Below, piece after piece: positions 23,173 to 31,385 of a stretch of 64,000 nt of DNA (the stretch's first letter is position 1; the number at the start of each line of letters is the position of its first letter). The notes under the pieces are model-generated. The model saw nothing but the letters and a program-made list of their open reading frames with translations, had not been told where the DNA came from and ran no database searches. The position numbers were made by a program, and so were the translations under genes. This DNA comes from Phycisphaerales bacterium (GTDB lineage: Bacteria; Planctomycetota; Phycisphaerae; Phycisphaerales; UBA1924), in assembly GCA_016709445.1 (NCBI GenBank), contig JADJMV010000018.1, forward strand, positions 1 through 64,000, read 5' to 3'.

Positions 23173-24732
23173 ATGGCCCCCATGCATGCCCCACCCCCCG
23201 GCTCGGCGGACGTGGGCGTCGTCGGTCTCGCCGTGATGGGCCAGAACCTGGCCCTGAATATCGCCGATCACGGCTTCGCGACGGCGGTCTACAACCGGAC
23301 GACCAGCGTGACGGAGCAGATGATCGCCGAGCACCCCACCGGCTCGTTCGGGCCGGGGCTGCGGGGGCGCGGGCCGGGCTCGCTCGTCCCCGCCGCCGAG
23401 CTGGCTGACTTCGTCAAGAGCCTGAAACGTCCGCGTGTGGCGGTCATCCTGGTCAAGGCCGGCAAGGCGACCGACGCGGTGATCGACGGCCTCGCCGAGC
23501 ACATGGAGGCGGGCGACGTGATCGTCGACGGCGGGAACGCCCACTGGGCCGACACCGACCGGCGGGAGAAGGCGCTCAAGGCCAAGGGGCTGCTCTTCGT
23601 CGGCTCCGGCGTTTCCGGCGGAGAACTGGGCGCGAGGTTTGGGCCCAGCCTGATGCCCGGCGGCGATCGGGACGCCTGGAAGGCGCTCGAACCGGTCTGG
23701 ACCGCCATCGCCGCCAAGGTTGATCCTTCGACGGGCAAGCCCATCGAGGGCGCTTCCGCCGGCAAACCCGTGGATGCTCCCAACGCCGAGCCGTGCACGG
23801 CCTACATGGGCCCAGGGGCCGCGGGCCACTTCGTCAAGATGGTCCACAACGGCATCGAATACGCCGACATGCAGCTCATCGCCGAGGCCTACAGCCTGCT
23901 CTCGGGCGTGCTCGCCATGGAGCCGGCCAGGATGTCCGAGACCTTCGCCGAGTGGAACACCGGCGAGCTCGACTCCTTCCTGATCGAGATCACCGCGGAC
24001 ATCCTGGGGCAGGCCGACCCGGTCACCGGGCGCCCGTTCGTCGATGTGGTGCTGGATGCCGCCGGGCAGAAGGGCACCGGCAAGTGGACGAGCGAGGCGG
24101 CGCTCGACCTCGGCGTCGCGGCACCGACCATCGCCGAGGCCGTTTTCGCGAGGGCGATCAGCGCCGCCAAGAGTGAGCGTGTCGCGGCGTCGAAGGTGCT
24201 GCGGGGTCCCATCGGGGCCGAGTTCAAGGGCGACAAGCGCCGGTTCGTCGAGTCGATCCGCAGGGCACTCTTCTGTTCCAAGGTGTGCGCCTACGCCCAG
24301 GGATTCTCGCTCATGGGGGAGGCCTCACGCCAATGGGGCTGGGACCTGCAGTTCTCCGCCATCGCCAGGATCTGGCGCGGCGGGTGCATCATCCGCGCGC
24401 GGCTGCTCCACCAGATCATGGAGGCCTTTTCGCGGGACAACTCCCTCCCCAACCTGCTCATGGACCACCACCTCGGCGGGCAGGTCGGCGAGTGGCAGGC
24501 CTCCTGGCGAGAGGTCGTGGCCAACGCCGCGGCCATGGGGGTCTCCGCGCCCGCCTTCTCCAGCGCCCTGGCCTACTACGACTCCCTGCGGGCCGAACGC
24601 CTGAGCGCCAACCTCATCCAGGCCCAGCGCGACTACTTCGGGGCCCATACGTACGAGCGGGTCGACCAGCCCCGCGGCAAGTTCTTCCACCTCGACTGGC
24701 CCGATCCCAAGCGTCCGCAGCTGGAGGCGTAG
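23173..24732 (+). CDS. gnd: 6-phosphogluconate dehydrogenase, decarboxylating
   Basis: A 519-residue enzyme of the oxidative pentose phosphate pathway, converting 6-phosphogluconate to ribulose 5-phosphate, CO2 and NAD(P)H. It has the N-terminal Rossmann motif (GLAVMGQNLALN), VDGGNAHWADTDRRE, FVGSGVSGGELGARFGPSLMPGG, the catalytic-Lys segment GHFVKMVHNGIEYADMQLI and the late KGTGKWTSEAALDLG. It is about 50 residues longer than typical enzymes, partly because of an insertion at about residues 182-207 (TGKPIEGASAGKPVDAPNAE) just before the catalytic Lys. The ATG at 23173 is used; an in-frame ATG lies three codons on. Confidence 0.96.
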   Translation: MAPMHAPPPGSADVGVVGLAVMGQNLALNIADHGFATAVYNRTTSVTEQMIAEHPTGSFGPGLRGRGPGSLVPAAELADFVKSLKRPRVAVILVKAGKATDAVIDGLAEHMEAGDVIVDGGNAHWADTDRREKALKAKGLLFVGSGVSGGELGARFGPSLMPGGDRDAWKALEPVWTAIAAKVDPSTGKPIEGASAGKPVDAPNAEPCTAYMGPGAAGHFVKMVHNGIEYADMQLIAEAYSLLSGVLAMEPARMSETFAEWNTGELDSFLIEITADILGQADPVTGRPFVDVVLDAAGQKGTGKWTSEAALDLGVAAPTIAEAVFARAISAAKSERVAASKVLRGPIGAEFKGDKRRFVESIRRALFCSKVCAYAQGFSLMGEASRQWGWDLQFSAIARIWRGGCIIRARLLHQIMEAFSRDNSLPNLLMDHHLGGQVGEWQASWREVVANAAAMGVSAPAFSSALAYYDSLRAERLSANLIQAQRDYFGAHTYERVDQPRGKFFHLDWPDPKRPQLEA

Positions 24733-24734
24733 CT

Positions 24735-25397
24735 ATGACGCAGCCTGGTGATCTCGGCGTCGCCAAGCCGCCGGTGGGAGTCCGTGAGACGATCGCGGAA
24801 CTCAAGCCGATGCGGCCGCTGGAGGTGCTCCCCCCGGGCTCGCTCCGCACGGCCCGCCTGCACCTGCGCCCGCTCTGCGCGGGAGATCGGGGCGCATTCG
24901 TGCGGGCGATCCGTGAGAACCGCGACCACCTCGATCGCTTCAGCGCCCTGCACATGCCGGGCGAGAATGACGACGAGCTGTTCGACCGCCAGCTCGGCCT
25001 CACGGTCGAGGGTGATCTGACCGGTCGGGCATGGCGTCGCATGCTCGTGACGGAGGAGGGGGTGCTCCTCGGTGCATGCAATCTGAACGCGATCCGGCGC
25101 GGGCTTGCCTTCGAGGGGGACGTGAACTGGTGGCTCGTCGCCGAGGCTCAGGGTCGCGGCTTCGCCACCGAGGCCCTTCGGGCCCTGCTCACCCACGCGT
25201 TCGGTGACCTGCCGGAGGGTCTGGGGCTCCACCGCGTGCTCGCGGGAATCCAGGCCGAGAATGAGGCGAGCCGACGCCTGGCCACCCGCGTTGGATTCCG
25301 CCCCGCCGGCCCGGAGCGGACCTTCCTCCATGCGGGGGGAAAGTGGGACCTGCACGAGATGTGGGAGGCCTTCCCCGACACGTTCCGCCCCGAGTGA
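24735..25397 (+). CDS. GNAT N-acetyltransferase, RimJ/RimL type
   Basis: A 220-residue acetyltransferase of the GNAT superfamily, with closest features to RimJ/RimL-like enzymes that acetylate protein N-termini or small amines. The core order is present: LRTARLHLRPLCAGDR, NRDHLDRFSALH, GACNLNAIRRG, WWLVAEAQGRGFATEAL (acetyl-CoA loop with Q/RGxGxA) and NEASRRLATRVGFRPAG. The start ATG is 3 bases after the gnd stop, so it probably shares that transcript, although no functional link to the pentose pathway is known. Confidence 0.88.
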   Translation: MTQPGDLGVAKPPVGVRETIAELKPMRPLEVLPPGSLRTARLHLRPLCAGDRGAFVRAIRENRDHLDRFSALHMPGENDDELFDRQLGLTVEGDLTGRAWRRMLVTEEGVLLGACNLNAIRRGLAFEGDVNWWLVAEAQGRGFATEALRALLTHAFGDLPEGLGLHRVLAGIQAENEASRRLATRVGFRPAGPERTFLHAGGKWDLHEMWEAFPDTFRPE

Positions 25398-25426
25398 CCT
25401 CGCACCCGTCCCGCCATTCACGCGGC

Positions 25427-26839
25427 TCAGGTCCGCAGGCCCCAGCCCTCACGCGGACGGGTGGCCTCCTCACCCCGGATGGTCATCCTCGCCCCCGCCG
25501 AGCGGAGCTGATCGAGCTGCCGGGCGCCGATGCGGGCCCGGATCGTCACCACGCCGTCGCCGTACGTCCGATCGACCACCTCCGCGCGGTTCTCGATCGT
25601 GTGAATGGTGCGGCTGTCGCCGAGCGGGATCGTGATATCGAGTTCGCGGATCTCTCCTCGGGCCGCCTGGCGGACCAGATCCGCGAGGGCGATGCCACCC
25701 CCGAGCAGGCCGCCGTCCTCACCGGGCAGAGCACTGATGGGGATGGCGTTCTCATGCTTTCCGAGCCAGACCAGCAACTCGGCGTTGTCGCGCAGGCGGT
25801 CGACCTTGTTGAGCAGGAGGATCCGCTCGGGCTCGGGCGCGGGCTCGGCCCCATCCTTGAGACGTCGCTCCGACTCCCGCACCTCGCGGAAGAGATCGTC
25901 GAGGGTCTCGTGGACCGTCTTCAGGTGCTGCTCGGCGGCCGCGTCGGCCACGTCGAGGACGATGAGCAGCAGGTCGGCGTGGGTCGCCTCCTCGAGGGTG
26001 GCGCGGAAGCTGGCGATGAGGTTGTGGGGCAGATCTCGCACAAATCCGACGGTGTCGGAGAGCATGACCTTGAGCCCGCCGCCGAGGTCCCAGTCCCTGG
26101 TTCGGGTCATGAGCGTGGCGAACAGCCGGTCGTCGGCGTACGCGCCGCCGGCCGTCAGCGTGTTGAACAGCGTGCTCTTGCCCGCGTTGGTGTATCCGAC
26201 GATTCCGACGGTGTAGTGGTCCATCCGCCGGGCGCGGACCTCGCGGCGCTTGCGCGCCTGGATGCCCCTCAGCTCGGCCTGCAACGCCAGCTTGCGCTTC
26301 TGGACGAGGCGGCGGTCGATCTCCAGCTGCTGCTCGCCGGGGCCGCGGGTGCCTACCCCGCCAGGCGAGCCGCCCACGATGCGCTCCAGGTGGTCCCACA
26401 TGGCGCGCAGGCGCGGGTAGGTGTACTCGAGCTGCGCCAGTTCCACCTGGAGTTTGGCCTCGTGCGTGGTCGCGCGGCTTGCGAAGATGTCGAGGATCAG
26501 TTCCGATCGATCGAGCACCTTCCGCTCGGTGATCTCCTCGATCTTCGAGATCTGCCGCGGCGACAGGTCGTGATCAAAGATGATCACCGAAGCCTCCAGG
26601 CGGTCGCACAGGCCCTTGAGTTCTTCGACCTTGCCGCCGCCCATGTATGTCCCGGCGACCGGGCGATCGAGACGCTGGGTCATCTCGCCGACGACCACCG
26701 CCCCCGCCTGCTCGGCGAGGGCCCGCAGTTCGCCGAAGGGGTCGGCGGGGTCGTAGCGGCTGTCGGGCAGGCGCAGCGCCGCCACCACGGCCCGCTCCGC
26801 CTTCACATCAATGGTTTCACGCTCGCGTTTGGTCGTCAT
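25427..26839 (-). CDS. hflX: GTPase HflX
   Basis: A 470-residue GTPase that binds the 50S ribosomal subunit and helps split stalled or heat-damaged ribosomes. Visible parts are the N-terminal HflX domain (LRALAEQAGAVVVGEMTQR, GTYMGGGKVEELK, IIFDHDLSPRQ), a coiled middle (TRGPGEQQLEIDRR), and the G domain with G1 GYTNAGKST, DTVGF (G3) and NKVD (G4). The start at 26839 follows a TAGACT box (minus strand) by 12 bases, and a long upstream extension is Arg/Gly-rich and unlikely. It is divergent from the protease gene, with the two starts 168 bases apart. Confidence 0.95.
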   Translation of the reverse strand: MTTKRERETIDVKAERAVVAALRLPDSRYDPADPFGELRALAEQAGAVVVGEMTQRLDRPVAGTYMGGGKVEELKGLCDRLEASVIIFDHDLSPRQISKIEEITERKVLDRSELILDIFASRATTHEAKLQVELAQLEYTYPRLRAMWDHLERIVGGSPGGVGTRGPGEQQLEIDRRLVQKRKLALQAELRGIQARKRREVRARRMDHYTVGIVGYTNAGKSTLFNTLTAGGAYADDRLFATLMTRTRDWDLGGGLKVMLSDTVGFVRDLPHNLIASFRATLEEATHADLLLIVLDVADAAAEQHLKTVHETLDDLFREVRESERRLKDGAEPAPEPERILLLNKVDRLRDNAELLVWLGKHENAIPISALPGEDGGLLGGGIALADLVRQAARGEIRELDITIPLGDSRTIHTIENRAEVVDRTYGDGVVTIRARIGARQLDQLRSAGARMTIRGEEATRPREGWGLRT

Positions 26840-26920
26840 AGGGGTGCGGAAGTCTACGGCCCCTGCACGAAGAAACCGTTGAAGTCCCCGAGGGGCCGAT
26901 CCGGAGCGACCGGCCGACCG

Positions 26921-26926
26921 TACCAT
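26921..26926 (+). promoter_or_regulatory. Possible -10 element for the CtpA-like gene
   Basis: TACCAT in the hflX/ctpA divergent gap, 80 bases before the protease start. A TAGACT on the opposite strand at 26851-26856 may serve hflX, so the promoters would be about 65 bases apart and not overlap. Confidence 0.3.
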
Positions 26927-27006
26927 TGCCAGACGGGAGGCCGCGGGCACCGCGCGCCCACCCGGCCCGAGACCCGGCCCGAGACCCAGCCCAGACGAGG
27001 AACCCC

Positions 27007-28665
27007 ATGAAGCGTTCTCGCACCTTTTTCCAGATCGGTCTCCTCGGCATCCTCGGCGTCGCCGTCCTCGGCTCGACGCTCCGCATCGCCCAGAAGGGTG
27101 ACGGATACGCCTTCTTCGACCCCCTCGTCGAGGTGCACCACCTGCTGAGCACCCGCGCCTACCGCGAGCCCGACGAGAAGGCGCTGCAGAACGCCGCCAT
27201 CGCCGGCATGGTGGAGGCCGTCAACGACCCGTACACCGTCTACGTGCCACCCGCCGAATCGTCCGAGTTCGAGAAGGAACTCATCGGCGAGTACGTCGGC
27301 ATCGGGGCCCAGGTGAATATCCAGGAGGGCTACCTCACCATCGTGACCCCCCTCGATGGCTCCCCGGCCCTCAAGGCCGGCGTCCGCGCCGGCGACAAGT
27401 TCGTCGAGATCGAGGGTGAGTCCACGCTCGGCAAGAGTGTCGACGACTGCATCAAGCTGCTCATGGGCGAGCCAGGCGTGCCCGTCCACGTGACGGTCGA
27501 GCGCGACGGGCAGAAACTCCCGATCACGATCACCCGCGAACGCATCAACACGGTGCAGGTCAAGGGCATCCACCGCAAGGGCGAGAACGACTGGCAGTTC
27601 ATGCTCGACCCCGACCGCAAGATCGGTTACATCTGGCTGACCCAGTTCACGCCCGGCTGCGCCGACGAGATCAAGGAGGCGCTCCATTCGGTGGGCGCCG
27701 ACAGCGGCCAGCTCAAGGGGCTGATCTTCGACCTCCGCTGGAACCCCGGCGGCGTGCTCAGCGAGGCCATCCAGCTGGTGGACATGTTTGTCTCCGACGG
27801 CGTGATCGTCAGCACGCGCTCGCGCACCGGCGAGGAGGATGTCGACCGCGCCCATGCCGCGGGCACGCTCCCGGACTTCCCCGTGCTCATCATGCTCAAC
27901 GAGTTCAGCGCCTCGGCCAGCGAGGTCTTCTCGGGCGCGCTCGTGGACCACAACCGCGCCGTCGTCCTCGGCACCCGCTCGGTCGGCAAGGGGTGCGTCC
28001 AGAGCGTCATCCAGATCCCCAGCGCGCCCGGCGCCGTGCTGAAGGTGACCGACCGGAACTACTACCTGCCCAGCGGGCACAGCCTCCAGCGGGAGGACGA
28101 TTCGACCGACTGGGGTGTTGACCCAACCCCCGGCTTCTACATCTCGATGACCGACGAGCAGACCCGCGAGGTCATCCGCCGCCGCCAGCAGGAGGACATT
28201 ATCCATGAGGGCGCCACGGGCGCCGACGGATCATCTTTCGCCGACCCTGACTGGGTCGAGTCCGAGATGAAGGACGCCCAGCTCGCCGGCGCCATCCGCG
28301 CCATGGATGCGAAGGTCGATCAGGGCGAGTGGGCCAAGCCCGGCAGCGACCAGCCCGTGCTCCACCTCGCCTCCGCCGCCGAGCTCAAGCGTCTCGTCCA
28401 GGGACGCGACCAGCTCTACCGTGAGCTCGAGCGCATCGAGCGCCGGGTGGCCGCCATCGAGGACCACACCGACGTCTCCGAGCAGGACGTCCAGCCCGAC
28501 CTCTGGCCCGACGACACCAAGATCGACGGCGGCTCCCTCGAGGTCCGCGACGCCGACGGCAAGGTCGTCGCCCAACTCAAGATTACCAACGCCGACATGG
28601 AACGCTGGCTCATCGGGGCCGGGGTGAAGAAGGAAGACTCCGCGGCGCCCGCCGACGGCAACTAA
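27007..28665 (+). CDS. C-terminal processing protease (S41 family)
   Basis: A 552-residue periplasmic serine protease of the CtpA/Prc group, anchored by an N-terminal hydrophobic segment (FFQIGLLGILGVAVLG). A PDZ domain lies about residues 90-170 (YVGIGAQVNIQEGYLTIV, SPALKAGVRAGDKFVEIEG). The S41 core follows, with WLTQFTPGCADEI, LIFDLRWNPGGVLSEAI, NEFSASASEVFSGAL (catalytic Ser) and RSVGKGCVQS (catalytic Lys). The last 100 residues, including a predicted coiled coil (LYRELERIERRVAAIEDH), go beyond the family core and may bind a partner. It precedes tsaD by 10 bases. Confidence 0.94.
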   Translation: MKRSRTFFQIGLLGILGVAVLGSTLRIAQKGDGYAFFDPLVEVHHLLSTRAYREPDEKALQNAAIAGMVEAVNDPYTVYVPPAESSEFEKELIGEYVGIGAQVNIQEGYLTIVTPLDGSPALKAGVRAGDKFVEIEGESTLGKSVDDCIKLLMGEPGVPVHVTVERDGQKLPITITRERINTVQVKGIHRKGENDWQFMLDPDRKIGYIWLTQFTPGCADEIKEALHSVGADSGQLKGLIFDLRWNPGGVLSEAIQLVDMFVSDGVIVSTRSRTGEEDVDRAHAAGTLPDFPVLIMLNEFSASASEVFSGALVDHNRAVVLGTRSVGKGCVQSVIQIPSAPGAVLKVTDRNYYLPSGHSLQREDDSTDWGVDPTPGFYISMTDEQTREVIRRRQQEDIIHEGATGADGSSFADPDWVESEMKDAQLAGAIRAMDAKVDQGEWAKPGSDQPVLHLASAAELKRLVQGRDQLYRELERIERRVAAIEDHTDVSEQDVQPDLWPDDTKIDGGSLEVRDADGKVVAQLKITNADMERWLIGAGVKKEDSAAPADGN

Positions 28666-28675
28666 CGCGACCGCG

Positions 28676-29788
28676 ATGCTCATCCTCGGTCTCGAATCCT
28701 CGTGCGACGAAACCGCCGCCGCCGTCGTCGAGTGCGGGCGCGCCGTGCGATCCTCGGTCGTCGCCTCGCAGCATGCCCTGCACGAGGAATACGCCGGCGT
28801 CGTGCCCGAGATCGCCAGCCGCGCCCATGTCGAAGCCGTGCTGCCCGTCATCCGCCGTGCCCTGCACGAGGCCGGAGCCAGACTCCACGACGTCGGCGCG
28901 ATCGCCGTCGGGCACCGGCCCGGACTGGTGGGCTCGCTGCTCATCGGTATCAGCGCCGCCAAGGCCCTCGCGTGGTCCCTCGGGGTGCCGCTCATCGGCG
29001 TCGATCATGTCCACGCCCACCTCTACGCCGGCCTGCTCGCCGGGCGCGCGCCGTCCGCCGCTCGGGCCGAATCGCCCGCCTCCTTGCCCGGCGCCCCGCC
29101 CGCCCCCGCGCTCGGTCTCGTCGTCTCTGGCGGGCATACCTCGCTCTACCTCGTGCGGTCCGCCATCGACCTCACCCGCCTCGGGGCAACCATCGACGAT
29201 GCGCTCGGCGAGGCGTTTGACAAGGCCGCGACCATTCTCGGCCTGCCCCACCCCGGAGGGCCGAACCTCGATCGCCTCGCCGCTTCGCCCGGCGCCGACG
29301 ATCGCGCTCACCGCTTTCCGATTGCGCGCCTCTCCCCCGATTCGCTGGATCTCTCGTTCTCGGGACTCAAGACCGCGCTGCTCTATGCCGTCCGGGGTCA
29401 GCCGGGACGGGGCGAGCACGGCCCCCAGGGATATGAACGGACCGAAGCCGAGCTCTCGCCCGAGCGCCGACGCGACCTCGCCGCCAGCTTCCAGCGCGCC
29501 GCCATCGATGCGGTGCTACTCAAGCTCGCCAGGGCGCTCGATCGCTTCGAAGATCTGGCCGGCGCGCCGTGCGCTTCGCTCGTGACCGGAGGGGGCGTCA
29601 CGGCCAATTCCCTCCTCCGCCGAGAGCTCGCCCGCGTCGCCGTAGAGCGCCGCCTCCCGCTCATCCTCCCGCCCCACGAACTGTGCGTTGACAACGCCGC
29701 CATGATCGCCGGGCTCGGCTACGAGTTGCTCCGCGCCGGGCGGGTCGCCGACCTCTCCCTCGCCCCGGTCCCCACCACGGCCTGCTAG
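28676..29788 (+). CDS. tsaD: tRNA N6-adenosine threonylcarbamoyltransferase TsaD
   Basis: A 370-residue ASKHA-fold enzyme that transfers threonylcarbamoyl to A37 of ANN-decoding tRNAs, working with TsaB and TsaE. Signature segments are LGLESSCDETAAA at the start, PGLVGSLLIGISAAKALAW, the metal-binding DHVHAHLYAG, VVSGGHTSLYLV, DDALGEAFDKAATILGLPHPGGP, SFSGLKTALLY, TGGGVTANSLLR and DNAAMIAGLG. A short Ala/Pro-rich insertion (around residue 125) separates the HxH and SGGH parts. The gene follows the protease by 10 bases, so both are probably cotranscribed. Confidence 0.97.
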   Translation: MLILGLESSCDETAAAVVECGRAVRSSVVASQHALHEEYAGVVPEIASRAHVEAVLPVIRRALHEAGARLHDVGAIAVGHRPGLVGSLLIGISAAKALAWSLGVPLIGVDHVHAHLYAGLLAGRAPSAARAESPASLPGAPPAPALGLVVSGGHTSLYLVRSAIDLTRLGATIDDALGEAFDKAATILGLPHPGGPNLDRLAASPGADDRAHRFPIARLSPDSLDLSFSGLKTALLYAVRGQPGRGEHGPQGYERTEAELSPERRRDLAASFQRAAIDAVLLKLARALDRFEDLAGAPCASLVTGGGVTANSLLRRELARVAVERRLPLILPPHELCVDNAAMIAGLGYELLRAGRVADLSLAPVPTTAC

Positions 29789-29820
29789 ACCGCGTGCTAG
29801 GCTGGAGCCGGAGGAAGCCC

Positions 29821-30651
29821 ATGCCCGGAGCGATCATGTCCCCGCCGACCCTTGCGTGCATCCTGCTCACCGCGGCGGCGCGCGGCCAGGTCGAGACCGC
29901 TGTGCCCGCTCCGCCACCGGCCCCGAGCCCGGCCGCGGCGACACCAGACGAGCCCCTCGAGACGCTCTACGAACACCGTGAGCTCCGGGGATTCGGCATC
30001 CGGATCCGCCGCGAGTTCGTCGCGCGCGACCCCGACCTCCTCGCGCGCGTGCTTACTCGACTGGACGCCGACCTCGAGGAGATCAACCACCTGCTGCCGC
30101 CGCCCGCGCTCGACGCTCTGCGCGGCACAACGATCTGGGTGGAACTCCAGGGGGCCAGGGTCGAGGGCATGTCCGGGCGAGGGCTGTGCTGCCATTGGTC
30201 CGCCGACTGGCTCGCCTCCGTCGGCCTGCCCCGCGAGAAGGCCGGCGGGGTCGAGATCGTCAACCCGCACGACTATCTGGACTGGCGCACCACACAGCCC
30301 TACATGCTCCTGCATGAGCTGTCCCACGCCTACCACCGCCTCATCGGGCCCGACCTGCCCGAGATCCTCGATGCCTACCACCACGCCATCGACTCGGGTC
30401 TCTATGAGCACGTCGAACGCAACAGCGTCCCGGCCGGCGAGACCGTCCGCGCCTACGCCGCGACCAACCACCACGAGTATTTCGCCGAACTCAGCGAGGC
30501 CTACTTCGCCCTGAACGACTTCGAGCCGTACACCCGCACGCAGCTCGAGGCCCTCGACCCGCAGGGGCTCGAGATGGTCGCCGGACTCTGGAACCTCGCT
30601 CCCGAGGAGATCGCCGCCCGAGTGGCCGCGGCGGACGCCACGCGTGACTAA
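29821..30651 (+). CDS. Putative secreted zinc metallopeptidase (HELSH)
   Basis: The product has about 276 residues and a likely signal peptide (PPTLACILLTAAARG). A HExxH motif (LLHELSHAYHRL) lies near residue 165, with a downstream acidic/aromatic segment HHEYFAELSEAYFALNDFEPY that could supply the third zinc ligand (E/H), as in gluzincins. The N-terminal part carries RRELRGF-like beta strands. No family name fits confidently; planctomycete genomes contain many such single-domain peptidases. The ATG at 29821 has a good CGGAGGA site; an in-frame ATG at 29836 is also possible. TAGGCT at 29798-29803 may be the -10 box. Its stop overlaps the next gene. Confidence 0.75.
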   Translation: MPGAIMSPPTLACILLTAAARGQVETAVPAPPPAPSPAAATPDEPLETLYEHRELRGFGIRIRREFVARDPDLLARVLTRLDADLEEINHLLPPPALDALRGTTIWVELQGARVEGMSGRGLCCHWSADWLASVGLPREKAGGVEIVNPHDYLDWRTTQPYMLLHELSHAYHRLIGPDLPEILDAYHHAIDSGLYEHVERNSVPAGETVRAYAATNHHEYFAELSEAYFALNDFEPYTRTQLEALDPQGLEMVAGLWNLAPEEIAARVAAADATRD

Positions 30652-31198
30652 CGACCCCTTCTCCGACCCACAGTGGCGAGAGAGCCGGCACCCTGCGGGC
30701 CTCCCCGACGCCGAACTGCTCGCCCAGAGCGAGCTGGGCCGCGGGCGGACCGGCGGGCCCGGGGGCCAGCACCGAAACCGTGTCGCGACGCATGTCACGC
30801 TCACCCACCTGGAGACCGGCGTATTGGCCCAGGCCGGTGAGCGGCGCAGCGCCGAGGAGAACAAGGCCGCCGCGCTGCGCCGCCTCCGCTACGCCCTCGC
30901 CGTCGAGCACCGCACGCCGGTCGCCCCCGGGGAGGCGCGGACGCTGCTCTGGTCGACCCGGTGCACCGGTGCTGGGCGAATCGTCTGCGCCGAACGACAC
31001 CACGACCACCCCACGCTCATCGCCGAAGCTCTGGACGTGCTCGCCGCCTGCGCGTGGGATGCCGCGCGGGCCGCCACGCGCCTGTGTTGCACCCAGACCC
31101 AATTGGTCCGCCTCCTCGGCGAGCATCCCCCGGCCCTCGAGCGCCTCAACCGGGAGCGCAGGGAGCGCGGCTCCCGCCCGCTCTCTCCCCGGGCCTGA
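30644..31198 (+). CDS. Release-factor-like peptidyl-tRNA hydrolase (GGQ protein)
   Basis: A 184-residue protein with the RF-1 catalytic domain signature: RGRTGGPGGQHRNRVATHV near residues 33-51. The GGQ loop would hydrolyse peptidyl-tRNA on the ribosome, as in ArfB/YaeJ and RF-type rescue factors. It lacks the codon-recognition domains of true release factors. Instead of the usual basic tail that enters the mRNA channel it has a long helical C-terminal half (residues 110-184) with two Cys (LCCTQTQL) and a modestly basic end. Start is a GTG overlapping the peptidase stop by 8 bases, so it is translationally linked to it. Confidence 0.85.
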   Translation: MTNDPFSDPQWRESRHPAGLPDAELLAQSELGRGRTGGPGGQHRNRVATHVTLTHLETGVLAQAGERRSAEENKAAALRRLRYALAVEHRTPVAPGEARTLLWSTRCTGAGRIVCAERHHDHPTLIAEALDVLAACAWDAARAATRLCCTQTQLVRLLGEHPPALERLNRERRERGSRPLSPRA

Positions 31199-31385
31199 GG
31201 GCCCACCAGACCAGGCAGCCCGCTGGGCCGGGCCCCACGGGGGCAGCCGCCACAGCACGCATGGGCTCCCCCCGATTCTGTGGGCTCCGGCCGGCCTCGG
31301 CGGATTCACGGGCCAGCGCGAGCGGACAAGCAGCCCTTCGCGGAGCGAGCGGCCCGACGCCCTGGGCCGCGCGATCACGGACCGT

